From the NCBI GenBank assembly GCA_030695565.1, contig JAUYRZ010000004.1, positions 1-52,133 on the forward strand: a DNA stretch of 52,133 nt, written 5' to 3'. Shown here one piece after another: positions 42,849-50,538 of the stretch (positions are counted from its first letter, which is position 1; each line of letters starts with the position of its first letter). Under the pieces are notes generated by a model. That model did not search any database. It was given only the letters and a program-made list of their open reading frames with translations, and had not been told where the DNA came from. Both the position numbers and the translations under genes were made by a program. This DNA is from Archangium sp. Lineage in GTDB: Bacteria; Myxococcota; Myxococcia; Myxococcales; Myxococcaceae.

Positions 42849-43235
42849 ATGGCCACGCATTCCCACCCGCACGCAGCTCCGCCAGACACCGTGGGGCAGA
42901 TCCTCTCCGCCGTGTGCGCAGTTCACTGCGTGACGATGCCGCTCTTCATGACCGTCGCTCCCGCCGCCGCGTCGGTGCTCGGGGGCGCGCACCCGGTGTT
43001 GTTGCTGCTGGTGATTGGCGTGGCGGTCTGGTCGTTCATTCCCGGCTACCGCTGCCATCAGAGCCGGCTCGTCGCGGGCCTCGCGTTCACCGGCATCAGC
43101 CTGTTGGCGGTCGCGGCGTTCCTGCTGCACGGCCACCTGCTGGCGGAGACCGCGGTCAGCCTGGTGGGCGCGACCGTGATGATGACGGCGCACTGGCAGA
43201 ACCGGAAGCTGATGCGCGAGGCCCACGCGCACTGA
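42849..43235 (+). CDS. MerC-domain membrane protein
   Basis: A protein of 128 residues with a His-rich start (MATHSHPHAAPP) and four hydrophobic helices (~18-38, 45-65, 73-93, 97-115). The first helix contains CAVHC, the metal-binding Cys pair characteristic of MerC-type proteins, and the C-terminus is again His-rich (REAHAH). MerC family members move Hg(II) or other soft/transition metals; no mer genes are nearby, so another metal such as zinc is possible. The ATG at 42849 is preferred to an upstream GTG (42756), which adds a poorly conserved non-hydrophobic stretch. Its stop overlaps the next start (TGATG). Confidence 0.8.
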   Translation: MATHSHPHAAPPDTVGQILSAVCAVHCVTMPLFMTVAPAAASVLGGAHPVLLLLVIGVAVWSFIPGYRCHQSRLVAGLAFTGISLLAVAAFLLHGHLLAETAVSLVGATVMMTAHWQNRKLMREAHAH

Positions 43236-43447
43236 TGCGACGACGCGCCCGGCCCGCGGAGTTGCCGGATGTTCGTGATGGGTTGACGCACACCGAGCGC
43301 ATCGTGTTGACCACGCTCCACGAACTGCAGAAGGGGCGCGACGGTCGAAGCGTGCCCACCATGGAGCTCTACGGCCGGGTGGTCGAGAAGGTCGATCTCA
43401 GCCAGGCAGAGCTGCAGGCCCTCCTCTCGCGGCTGGCGGGTCGCTGA
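43235..43447 (+). CDS. Small basic protein coupled to the MerC-like gene
   Basis: A protein of 70 residues. Its ATG shares one base with the MerC stop (TGATG), implying translational coupling. After an Arg-rich start, residues 18-68 are helical with a helix-turn-helix-like look (TERIVLTTLHELQKGRDGRS, then VPTMELYGRVVEKVD and LSQAELQALLSRLAG). It may be a small winged-helix protein acting as regulator of the metal-transport pair. No family is recognised and no Cys or His metal site is visible. Confidence 0.6.
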   Translation: MRRRARPAELPDVRDGLTHTERIVLTTLHELQKGRDGRSVPTMELYGRVVEKVDLSQAELQALLSRLAGR

Positions 43448-43517
43448 AGCAGAATTTCTACTTCAGTGCATGGAGAGCTGCGCGCGCTGTGCGACGGCTT
43501 GCGAGAAGGCCTGAGGC

Positions 43518-44243
43518 TCAACGGCGGGCGGTGACCACGGAGGTCGCCGCCCAGGGCCCGCCGTACCAGAAGCGCACGCCCAGCCCGCGGGTCGTCACCT
43601 CGTGCAGGCCGGCTTCTTTCAACGTCTTCGAGTAGTCGGCGACGTACTTGAAGTCGGCCAGCAGCACCCGGCCACCCGGCCGGAGCACCCGAACGATCTC
43701 CTGCACGGCCTGCGCTCGCCCCGCGGCGTCGGGCACGTTGTGGATCGCCAGGCTGCTGACGATCAGCTCGAAGCTCGCGTCGGCGAACGGCAGCTTCCGC
43801 ATGTCGCCGGTGTGCAGCTCGACGCGCTCGCTCACACCTTCCGCGGCGGCGTTCTGCTGTGTGGCTTGCAGTGCATTGCCCGACTGATCCGTCGCCGACC
43901 ACAGGTCGATGCCCGTCGCCTTGCCGGTGGTGAGGCGCTCGGCCGCCAGCAACAACACCGCGCCGCGGCCGCACCCGACGTCGAGCACGCGCTCGTCACC
44001 GCGCAGGGAGAGCCCGGCGAGCAGCTCGTCCCAGACGCGGAACTTTCCGGTGCGGGTGGTGAAGATGAACGTGCCCGCGCAGAACACCAGGAACGCGGCG
44101 GACACGCCCATCGTCACGAAGCCCACCAGCTCCGACCGCATCAAGCTGCGCACCGCTCCGAACCAGAGCGGCAACGAGCCGAGCAGCATCAACGCCGGAA
44201 CGTAGGGGGCATCGAAGCCGTACTCACCGCGCCGCGCCTTCAT
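43518..44243 (-). CDS. Class I SAM-dependent methyltransferase with N-terminal membrane helices
   Basis: A protein of 241 residues. Two hydrophobic helices (~15-32 and ~40-64) precede the methyltransferase fold. Motif I is VLDVGCGRGAVLLLAA (~85-100), motif II is GIDLWS, an Asp follows in HTGDMRKLPF, and the post-motif ELIVSSLAIHNV and LRPGGRVLLADF mark the UbiE/methyltransf_11 class. The membrane anchor suggests a lipid or envelope substrate. The ATG overlaps the stop of the upstream beta-barrel gene (ATGA), so the two are co-translated. Confidence 0.88.
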   Translation of the reverse strand: MKARRGEYGFDAPYVPALMLLGSLPLWFGAVRSLMRSELVGFVTMGVSAAFLVFCAGTFIFTTRTGKFRVWDELLAGLSLRGDERVLDVGCGRGAVLLLAAERLTTGKATGIDLWSATDQSGNALQATQQNAAAEGVSERVELHTGDMRKLPFADASFELIVSSLAIHNVPDAAGRAQAVQEIVRVLRPGGRVLLADFKYVADYSKTLKEAGLHEVTTRGLGVRFWYGGPWAATSVVTARR

Positions 44244-45127
44244 GGGGCCTTCGCAGAGAAGTCAGGCGTCCATGTGAAACCGAACAACACCCGGAACGCC
44301 GGAGTGCCCGGTGCCTTGCCGATGCCAGGACCACCGAGCAGTGACAGCTCGAACTGTTGGGCGATGGTGTACCGGACCGCCGCCAACACCTCGACGGACA
44401 CGCCGGTGTTGGTGAACGGCGCCGTCACGCGCGCGGCCAGCTCGGCCTGCACCGGCAAGCCATGGGTGGACACCACCAGCGCGCCGGAGAAGTGAGAGCC
44501 GACCTCGTCACTCACCATCGAACTGGCCGGGCTGAGCACCTGGCTGCCGCGAATGAGGGCGCCGAGCTCTGCGCCCAGCCGCACGGGGCCGAACGCACGC
44601 CCCAGCCCGAGCTTCGGAGCGAACGACACGCCCAGGCCGGGATCCCGCGTGAACGCGCTGGAGACGCCCAACGGCAAACCGAGGTGCACGGAGATCGCGA
44701 GATCGATGGGCAACTGCTCGCCTTGCCGCATCAGCGTGCTGCGCACCGAGAGCCACGGCACGCCCAGCGCCGTGGGCGTCACCGGGTTCACCCCGTACGA
44801 GCTCAAGTCATCGCCGCTCTGCGAGAGCACCACCGGCACCTGCACGCCGGCCTCGAGGTACTCATGAATGCCCAACGCGCCCACGAGATGCGCGGTCCAC
44901 CGGCTCGAGACGGCCGCGCCGACCTCCACGCCGTCGACCGTGTAGACGAGCGGGCGGTGCTGGTAGTGCCCGAGCAACGACACGCGCAGCCGCATCGGCT
45001 CGAGGCCGTCACCGGTCTGCGCGAGCCAGGTCTCCCGGGCACCGGCGTTGAGGGTGAGCCGTTCGAGCTCGAAGCCCTGAGCCGACGCGAAAGACGACAC
45101 CACACAGAGCATCAGCAGCGAGCGCAC
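44240..45127 (-). CDS. Outer-membrane beta-barrel-like protein
   Basis: From a GTG at 45127 the protein has 295 residues and begins VRSLLMLCVVSSFASAQ, a signal peptide; an ATG at 45163 is an alternative but puts 12 charged residues before it. The rest has paired strands with Gly and aromatic turns (SRWTAHLVGALGIHEYLEAG, VPVVLSQSGDDL, DLAISVHLGLPLG, PKLGLGRAFGPVRLGAELGA), typical of the barrel found N-terminal to OmpA domains in myxobacteria. No OmpA peptidoglycan-binding domain is present. It ends FGFTWTPDFSAKAP. Overlaps the methyltransferase gene by 4 nt. Confidence 0.75.
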   Translation of the reverse strand: MRSLLMLCVVSSFASAQGFELERLTLNAGARETWLAQTGDGLEPMRLRVSLLGHYQHRPLVYTVDGVEVGAAVSSRWTAHLVGALGIHEYLEAGVQVPVVLSQSGDDLSSYGVNPVTPTALGVPWLSVRSTLMRQGEQLPIDLAISVHLGLPLGVSSAFTRDPGLGVSFAPKLGLGRAFGPVRLGAELGALIRGSQVLSPASSMVSDEVGSHFSGALVVSTHGLPVQAELAARVTAPFTNTGVSVEVLAAVRYTIAQQFELSLLGGPGIGKAPGTPAFRVLFGFTWTPDFSAKAP

Positions 45128-45233
45128 GAGCGGGCCTCTACCCCAATCTCCTTCACCGGGCATGGGCTGACTTGACACGTGAAATGCGGTGCTTTAGCTC
45201 CGGGCCGTCAACTCGTTGCTCGTGAGAACGAAG

Positions 45234-46205
45234 ATGCCGAACTCGATGATTCGAATCGAGAGGTTGACGAAGCGTTACGGTCCGACCGAAGCGCTGCGAA
45301 GCCTCTCCTTTGAGGTCCCGCGAGGGCAGGTGATCGGCTTTCTGGGCCCCAATGGCGCCGGCAAGTCGACCACCATGAAGATCCTCGCCGGCTACCTTCA
45401 GCCCACCAGCGGGAAGGCGCTGGTCGGTGACGTCGACGTGGCCGCCGAGCCCGTGCGTGCGCGCAAGCTCATCGGCTACCTACCCGAGAACAACCCGCTC
45501 TACGAAGAGATGATGGTGGTCGACTTCCTGCGGTTCATCGCGGAGGTGCGGCAGGTCGAGAAGTCCGTGCGGGCGGCGCGCATCCGCAACGCGGTCGAAC
45601 GGTGTGGCCTGGGCGGGGTGATCGGCAAAGACATCTCCCAGCTCTCGAAGGGCTATCGCCAACGCGTGGGCCTGGCGCAGGCGATTCTGCACGAGCCTGA
45701 TCTGTTGATCCTCGACGAGCCGACCTCGGGTCTCGACCCCAACCAGATCGTGGAGATTCGCGCGTTGATCAAGGACCTGGGCAAGGAGAAGACGGTCATC
45801 CTCTCCACGCACGTGCTGTCGGAGGTGCAGAGCACCTGCTCGCGGGTGTTGATCATCAACGACGGTCAGCTCGTCGCAGACGATTCGCCCGAACAGCTCA
45901 CCTCGGCCGGTGAAGGCGCACTGCTGGTGGTGCTCGCCAGCCGCTCGGGTGCACCGCTCGAGCTCAACCACCTGCACAGCGTGCTGAGCGCCGTGCCGGG
46001 CGTGACCGCGGTCGAACCCGCCGAAGGCGAAGGTCACGGCACCGCCGGCTTCCGGCTGCGTTTCGGCGTGGAAGACCCGCGGCGAGCGCTGTTCGAGGCC
46101 GTGGTGAAGCACGACCTGCTGCTCCTCGAGGTGCGCCGCACACAGGCGAGCCTGGAGGACACCTTCCGCAAGCTCACCGCCGGCGAAGTCAGGAAGGCGG
46201 CCTGA
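45234..46205 (+). CDS. ABC transporter ATP-binding protein (GldA/NatA-type)
   Basis: A protein of 323 residues. Walker A is GPNGAGKST, the signature is LSKGYRQRVGLAQA, Walker B is LLILDEPTSGLDP, and the switch His is in STHVLSE. The C-terminal ~90 residues form the extension found in GldA/CcmA/NatA subunits. It powers the permease encoded 1 bp downstream. The first conserved residues (MIRIERLTKRYG) begin at 45246; ATG 45234 is chosen, but 45246 or GTG 45222 are possible. First gene of a four-gene operon. Confidence 0.93.
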   Translation: MPNSMIRIERLTKRYGPTEALRSLSFEVPRGQVIGFLGPNGAGKSTTMKILAGYLQPTSGKALVGDVDVAAEPVRARKLIGYLPENNPLYEEMMVVDFLRFIAEVRQVEKSVRAARIRNAVERCGLGGVIGKDISQLSKGYRQRVGLAQAILHEPDLLILDEPTSGLDPNQIVEIRALIKDLGKEKTVILSTHVLSEVQSTCSRVLIINDGQLVADDSPEQLTSAGEGALLVVLASRSGAPLELNHLHSVLSAVPGVTAVEPAEGEGHGTAGFRLRFGVEDPRRALFEAVVKHDLLLLEVRRTQASLEDTFRKLTAGEVRKAA

Positions 46206-46206
46206 C

Positions 46207-46926
46207 ATGGAGAGCACCTTCGCCATCGCCCGCCGCGAGTTCCGCACCTTCTTCGGCTCGCCCATCGCGTACATCGTGCTCGGCGGCTTCTTGCTGCTCG
46301 CCGGCTGGTTGTATTTCAGCACCCTGTTCCTCGCGGGCCAGGCCTCGTTGCGCGGCTTCTTCGCCGCCGTCCCCGTGCTCTTCGTGGTGCTGGTGCCCGC
46401 CATCACCATGCGCGCGCTCGCCGAAGAGCGAAAGAGCGGCACCCTGGAGCTGCTCCTCACGCTCCCGATGGAGGACTGGCAAATCGTCGCCGGAAAGTTC
46501 CTCGCGGCGCTGGGCATGGTGGCCGCGGGCCTGGTGTGGACGTTCCCCTACGCGCTCACCGTGGCCGCGTTGACCGGCCCGGGCACCGCGTTCGATTGGG
46601 GCCCGGTGCTGGCGGGCTACCTGGGCCTGCTGCTCCTCGCAGCGAGCTTCATCGGCCTGGGCCTGTGGGGCAGCGCGCTGTCGCGAAATCAGATCGTCGG
46701 CTTCATCGTGGGGCTGGTGCTCTGCTTCGCGTTCGCGTTCGTCGATGCCTTCGCGGCGCTGCTCCCCGAGTCGCTGGGCCAGGTGCTGCAGTACCTCTCC
46801 GTCAACTACCACTTCGACAACATCGCCCGCGGCGTGCTCGATACCCGAGACCTGCTCTTCTACGTCTCGCTGACCGCGGTGGGCCTGCTGCTGACGACGA
46901 AGACACTCTCGTCAGCGCGCCAGTGA
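46207..46926 (+). CDS. ABC-2 type permease (GldF-like)
   Basis: A protein of 239 residues with six hydrophobic helices. The motif ITMRALAEERKSGTLELLLTLPM after the second helix is characteristic of ABC-2 permeases of the GldF/NatB type. It starts one base after the stop of the ATPase gene. It forms the membrane channel of the exporter with the GldG-like and DUF4340 proteins encoded next. The stop is followed by GAGGAG, the ribosome-binding site of the next gene. Confidence 0.92.
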   Translation: MESTFAIARREFRTFFGSPIAYIVLGGFLLLAGWLYFSTLFLAGQASLRGFFAAVPVLFVVLVPAITMRALAEERKSGTLELLLTLPMEDWQIVAGKFLAALGMVAAGLVWTFPYALTVAALTGPGTAFDWGPVLAGYLGLLLLAASFIGLGLWGSALSRNQIVGFIVGLVLCFAFAFVDAFAALLPESLGQVLQYLSVNYHFDNIARGVLDTRDLLFYVSLTAVGLLLTTKTLSSARQ

Positions 46927-46939
46927 GGAGCGCTCCCAG

Positions 46940-48547
46940 ATGAAGATCCAACACGGACTGTTCCTGCTCGCAGTCATCGGCAGCCTGGTCATCATCAACC
47001 TGATGGGCCTGCGTTTCTTCGGCCGGCTCGACGTCACGCGCGACGGCACGTTCACACTCGCGGGTGCTTCCCGGCAGACCCTCGCGGCGCTCGACGAGCC
47101 GGTCACCGTCACCGCGTACTTCACCGAGAACCTGCCCGCGCCGTACGCGAGCAACGCCCGCTACGTGCGCGACCTGCTCGAAGAGCTCCGCGCGGCCTCG
47201 AAGGGCCAGGTCGCCTTCGAGTTCATCGACCCCGCGGGCCAGGAGACCGAGAAGGACAAGGAGACCAGACGCGAGGTGAAGCAGGACATCTTCGGCCGCC
47301 GCTTCCGTGAGCCGACCTCGGTGGAGAAGGAGCTCACCTCTGCCGGCGTGCAGCCCGTCGAGCTGCGGGTCATCGAAGACGATCAGCAGCAGACCCGCCG
47401 CGCCTACATGGGCCTCGTCATCAAGCACAAGGAGCAGAAAGAGGTCATCCCCGTGGTGAAGAGCGTCGAGGGGCTCGAGTACGACCTCACCACGCTCATC
47501 CGCAAGCTGGCTCGTACGCGCACGCCGGTGATCGGGGTGCTGCAAGGGCACGAAGGGCCGTCGCTGCAGGAGAAGCTGCAGATTCTCCAGGCGGCGTTCG
47601 CGCAGACGTACGAGCTGCGGCCGGTGGAGCTGGGTCAGAAGGATCGTTTCGACGGCTCGCTCGACGCGCTCTTCGTCATCGGGCCGAAGACGGCGCTCTC
47701 ACCGCAAGAGGTGAAGGCGGTCGATCAGTTCCTGATGGAGGGGAAATCGGTCGCGCTCTTTCTCGACACGCTCCAGGTCGATCTGCGCGCGTTCAACCCG
47801 TCGGAGGCGAACCACGGCCTCACGCAGTGGCTGGGCACCCAGGGCGTGACCATCGGCGATCAGCTGGTGGCCGACGCGAGCTCTGCCAGCATCAACGTGA
47901 GCGAGCGCCGCGGCTACATGCTGGTGCAGATGCCGGTGCCGTTCCCGTTTCTCCCGGTGGTCAAGCAGCTCGAGGGTGAGAGCCCCATCAGCAAGGGCCT
48001 GAGCGACGTCATCTTTCCGTTCGTGAGCCCGGTCTCGGTGACGCCGCTGGCCGGCGTGCAGGCGCAGGTGCTGGCGCGCTCCTCGAACAAGAGCTGGCTC
48101 GAGGCCAAGCCGCCCAACGTCGACCCGCGGCGTGATTGGCGCTCGGAGTCGCCGCAGGTCAGCGGCCCGCACCCGCTGATGGTGCAGCTCAGCGGCCAGA
48201 TGAAGAGCGCGTTTCCGGCCGAGCCCGGGGTGCTCAGCGAGAGCAAGGGTGAAGCGCGGTTGATCGTGGTCGGCACCTCGGCGCTCATTCAAGACGACTT
48301 CGCCGGCATGAGCCGCGGCAATCAAGCGCTGCTGCTCAACGTCGCCGACTGGCTGCTGCTCGACCCCGCGCTGTTGGCGATGCGCTCGCGCGGGCTGTCG
48401 GTCGCCACCTTGCAGCCCGAGCTCTCCGAGGGCACGCGCAACGCCGTGAAGTTCGGCAACACCCTGGGCCTCCCGCTGGCGCTCGCGCTGCTGGGCCTCA
48501 TCCGCTGGCGAATGCGCGAAGCCCGGCGCGCTGCCATTTCGATTTGA
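46940..48547 (+). CDS. GldG-family ABC accessory protein
   Basis: A protein of 535 residues with one N-terminal helix (5-24) and one C-terminal helix (~505-525) around an extracytoplasmic domain. The segment RLDVTRDGTFTLAGASRQTL and the Rossmann-like LDALFVIGPKTALSPQEVKAVDQFL block are the GldG/ABC_transp_aux pattern. In Bacteroidetes the GldAFG complex is needed for gliding; outside that phylum the substrate is unknown. The ATG at 46940 sits 10 nt after a GAGGAG site. Confidence 0.92.
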   Translation: MKIQHGLFLLAVIGSLVIINLMGLRFFGRLDVTRDGTFTLAGASRQTLAALDEPVTVTAYFTENLPAPYASNARYVRDLLEELRAASKGQVAFEFIDPAGQETEKDKETRREVKQDIFGRRFREPTSVEKELTSAGVQPVELRVIEDDQQQTRRAYMGLVIKHKEQKEVIPVVKSVEGLEYDLTTLIRKLARTRTPVIGVLQGHEGPSLQEKLQILQAAFAQTYELRPVELGQKDRFDGSLDALFVIGPKTALSPQEVKAVDQFLMEGKSVALFLDTLQVDLRAFNPSEANHGLTQWLGTQGVTIGDQLVADASSASINVSERRGYMLVQMPVPFPFLPVVKQLEGESPISKGLSDVIFPFVSPVSVTPLAGVQAQVLARSSNKSWLEAKPPNVDPRRDWRSESPQVSGPHPLMVQLSGQMKSAFPAEPGVLSESKGEARLIVVGTSALIQDDFAGMSRGNQALLLNVADWLLLDPALLAMRSRGLSVATLQPELSEGTRNAVKFGNTLGLPLALALLGLIRWRMREARRAAISI

Positions 48548-48559
48548 GGCCTGGACGTC

Positions 48560-49909
48560 ATGAACAAATCGACGCTCATCGCAGTAGCGGTCTTCGGCGC
48601 CCTGGCCATCGCGTTCTTCGCCACGCGCGAGACCGAGGTGAAGGTCGGCGTGCGCAAGCTCGAGCTCACGCCCGTCAGTAGCGATGCGCTGGTCGAGATG
48701 GTCTTCGGAAACATCAACCTGCGTTCGACCGCCGGCACGTGGACGGTGGGCATCGGGGACAAGCGGTACTCCGCCGATGAGGGGCAGGTGAAGGCGGCGC
48801 TCGAGGCGTTGGCGGGGTTGAAGTCAGACGACTTCGTGACGGATCGCCCGGAGAAACACGCCGAGCTCGAGGTGGACTCTGCGAAGGGCCTCGCCGTGAC
48901 GGCCAGCACCGGCGCGGGCGTGGTGCGCGAGCTGCTGCTCGGTAAGGCCAGTCGCACGGGCGGCGCCTACGTGCGCGCGGCGAAGTCAGACGCGGTGTTC
49001 GCCTTGAACGGCGCGTTGCCGTACCTGGCGCGCAAAGACGTCACCGCGTGGCGCAAGAAGAGCATCGCCACCACGAAGGTGGATGACCTGCTGCGCGTCA
49101 CCTTCACGCCGCCCTCCAGCGCGCCGTGGTCGCTGGTCTCCGATTCAGGGAGCTGGAAGCTCGAGGCCCAGACCCCGAAGGACTACCGCTTCGATCCCGC
49201 GGCCGCGCACCGATTGGTGTCGCAGCTCTGCACGCTCACCGCGCAGGACTTCACCGAGGCGCGCGTCGAGGCGCCGCTCACCCAGGTGAAGGCCGAGCTG
49301 AAGGACGGGAAGTCGCTGGTGCTCCAGCTGGGTGCGAAACGAGCCGATGGCACGGCCCCGCTGAGCATCGAGGGTGATGCGCAGACGTACTTGCTCGCGT
49401 CGTGGGTGGTGGAGCAGCTGACGAAGGATCCCGAGGCGCTCCGCGACACGCGCTTGCTGCGCTTCGACCCAGCCGAAGTCGAGCGGGTCTCGCTCGTGAC
49501 CAGCGCCAGGAAGACGGTGGTGGTGAAGGAGGGGGAGCGCTGGAGGTTGGTGGAGCCGAAGGCACCCGGCTTCGACTTCGACGCCCAGCAGGTGACCGCG
49601 CAGCTCAACCGGCTCGCTTCGTTCCGCGCGCAGAAGGTGGTGCGTGACGCGGTGTTATCCAGACCTGCGGTCGAGCTCGAGCTCGTCACGAAGGGCGGGG
49701 TGAAGCAGCGGCTGCTGATGGGCGAGCTGACGGCGAAGGGTGACGATGGGCTGCTCTATGCCGTGACCGCGCAAGACAAGTCGTGGCTCGAGTCGGGGCC
49801 TGAGTTGTTCAAGCGCCCGCCGCCGTCACCGAGCGGAGTGCAGGGGCTCGATCAGCTTCCACCGGAGCTCAGGAAGCAGCTCGAGGAGCAGCTTCGCCGG
49901 CCGCCTTGA
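48560..49909 (+). CDS. DUF4340 domain protein of the GldAFG-type module
   Basis: A protein of 449 residues with a single N-terminal hydrophobic helix (5-22, MNKSTLIAVAVFGALAIAFF) that anchors an extracytoplasmic region. The remainder contains two repeats of the DUF4340 pattern (a WTV/W.LE strand, DEGQVKAALEALAGLKSDDF, then Q..L..L..L.A..F/V). DUF4340 genes regularly follow GldG genes in ABC exporter operons of myxobacteria and other phyla. It begins 12 bp after the GldG-like stop. The tail is Pro-rich, ends in RRPP and may be flexible. Confidence 0.88.
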   Translation: MNKSTLIAVAVFGALAIAFFATRETEVKVGVRKLELTPVSSDALVEMVFGNINLRSTAGTWTVGIGDKRYSADEGQVKAALEALAGLKSDDFVTDRPEKHAELEVDSAKGLAVTASTGAGVVRELLLGKASRTGGAYVRAAKSDAVFALNGALPYLARKDVTAWRKKSIATTKVDDLLRVTFTPPSSAPWSLVSDSGSWKLEAQTPKDYRFDPAAAHRLVSQLCTLTAQDFTEARVEAPLTQVKAELKDGKSLVLQLGAKRADGTAPLSIEGDAQTYLLASWVVEQLTKDPEALRDTRLLRFDPAEVERVSLVTSARKTVVVKEGERWRLVEPKAPGFDFDAQQVTAQLNRLASFRAQKVVRDAVLSRPAVELELVTKGGVKQRLLMGELTAKGDDGLLYAVTAQDKSWLESGPELFKRPPPSPSGVQGLDQLPPELRKQLEEQLRRPP

Positions 49910-49910
49910 G

Positions 49911-50450
49911 TCAGACGACGATGCCTTCCCAACGCGACACCCACTTCGTCGGGTGAAACGGAGGAATGGGCTTGGGCGCCAGCAACGGCGACCCGTCTTC
50001 CCAGAACGTCTTGAACGGGGGCTTCTCGCCCGACGTGTAGAAGTGCGTCAGGTACTTGAAGTCGCACGTCGAATAGTCCGACAGCCATTGATCGAGATCG
50101 CCGACGCCCGCCTCGTGAAACAGCTGCATCGAGTAGCGACACGCTTCGGACTCGTATTCTTGCAGCCGCTTGAGCAGGGCGGCATCGGGGTTCGGGTACA
50201 GCCTGTAGCCGAGCTCACGCGCCGCTTCGTCGGTGTTCCACTGCACGGTGTGACCGAAGAGGTGGGCGATGATGAACAACGCGCTCTCGATGTCTTCCGC
50301 GTAGTCGACGTGAATCTCGGCGCCGTCGAGGTCGCCGGTGAACGGGTTCGGCACGTCCTTGATGCGAATGGGAATGCCGTACTTCGTCTCGACGTACTTC
50401 TCGAGAATGTTGAACGCGGCGCGAAGCCGCTCTTCGGGGGGAACGATCAT
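49911..50450 (-). CDS. ImmA/IrrE-like protein with altered HExxH (HLFGH)
   Basis: A protein of 179 residues. The central motif is IIAHLFGHTVQWN, aligned with the zinc-peptidase helix of ImmA/IrrE-like proteins (HExxH), but the catalytic Glu is Leu. Both His remain, and a downstream EYESEACRYSMQLF helix supplies Glu residues of the kind that provides the third ligand. The protein may bind zinc without peptidase activity, or use another base. The start at 50450 lies 88 bp after the aromatic hydroxylase gene on the same strand, and the two may form one transcription unit. Confidence 0.65.
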   Translation of the reverse strand: MIVPPEERLRAAFNILEKYVETKYGIPIRIKDVPNPFTGDLDGAEIHVDYAEDIESALFIIAHLFGHTVQWNTDEAARELGYRLYPNPDAALLKRLQEYESEACRYSMQLFHEAGVGDLDQWLSDYSTCDFKYLTHFYTSGEKPPFKTFWEDGSPLLAPKPIPPFHPTKWVSRWEGIVV

Positions 50451-50538
50451 GAGACGGAGCCGCCAGCAGCCCAGGGCTGCGCGAGACAGACGGAAACGAA
50501 GCGGACGGCGGGCCGAGGCGAAGTGACCGGGAACATGT

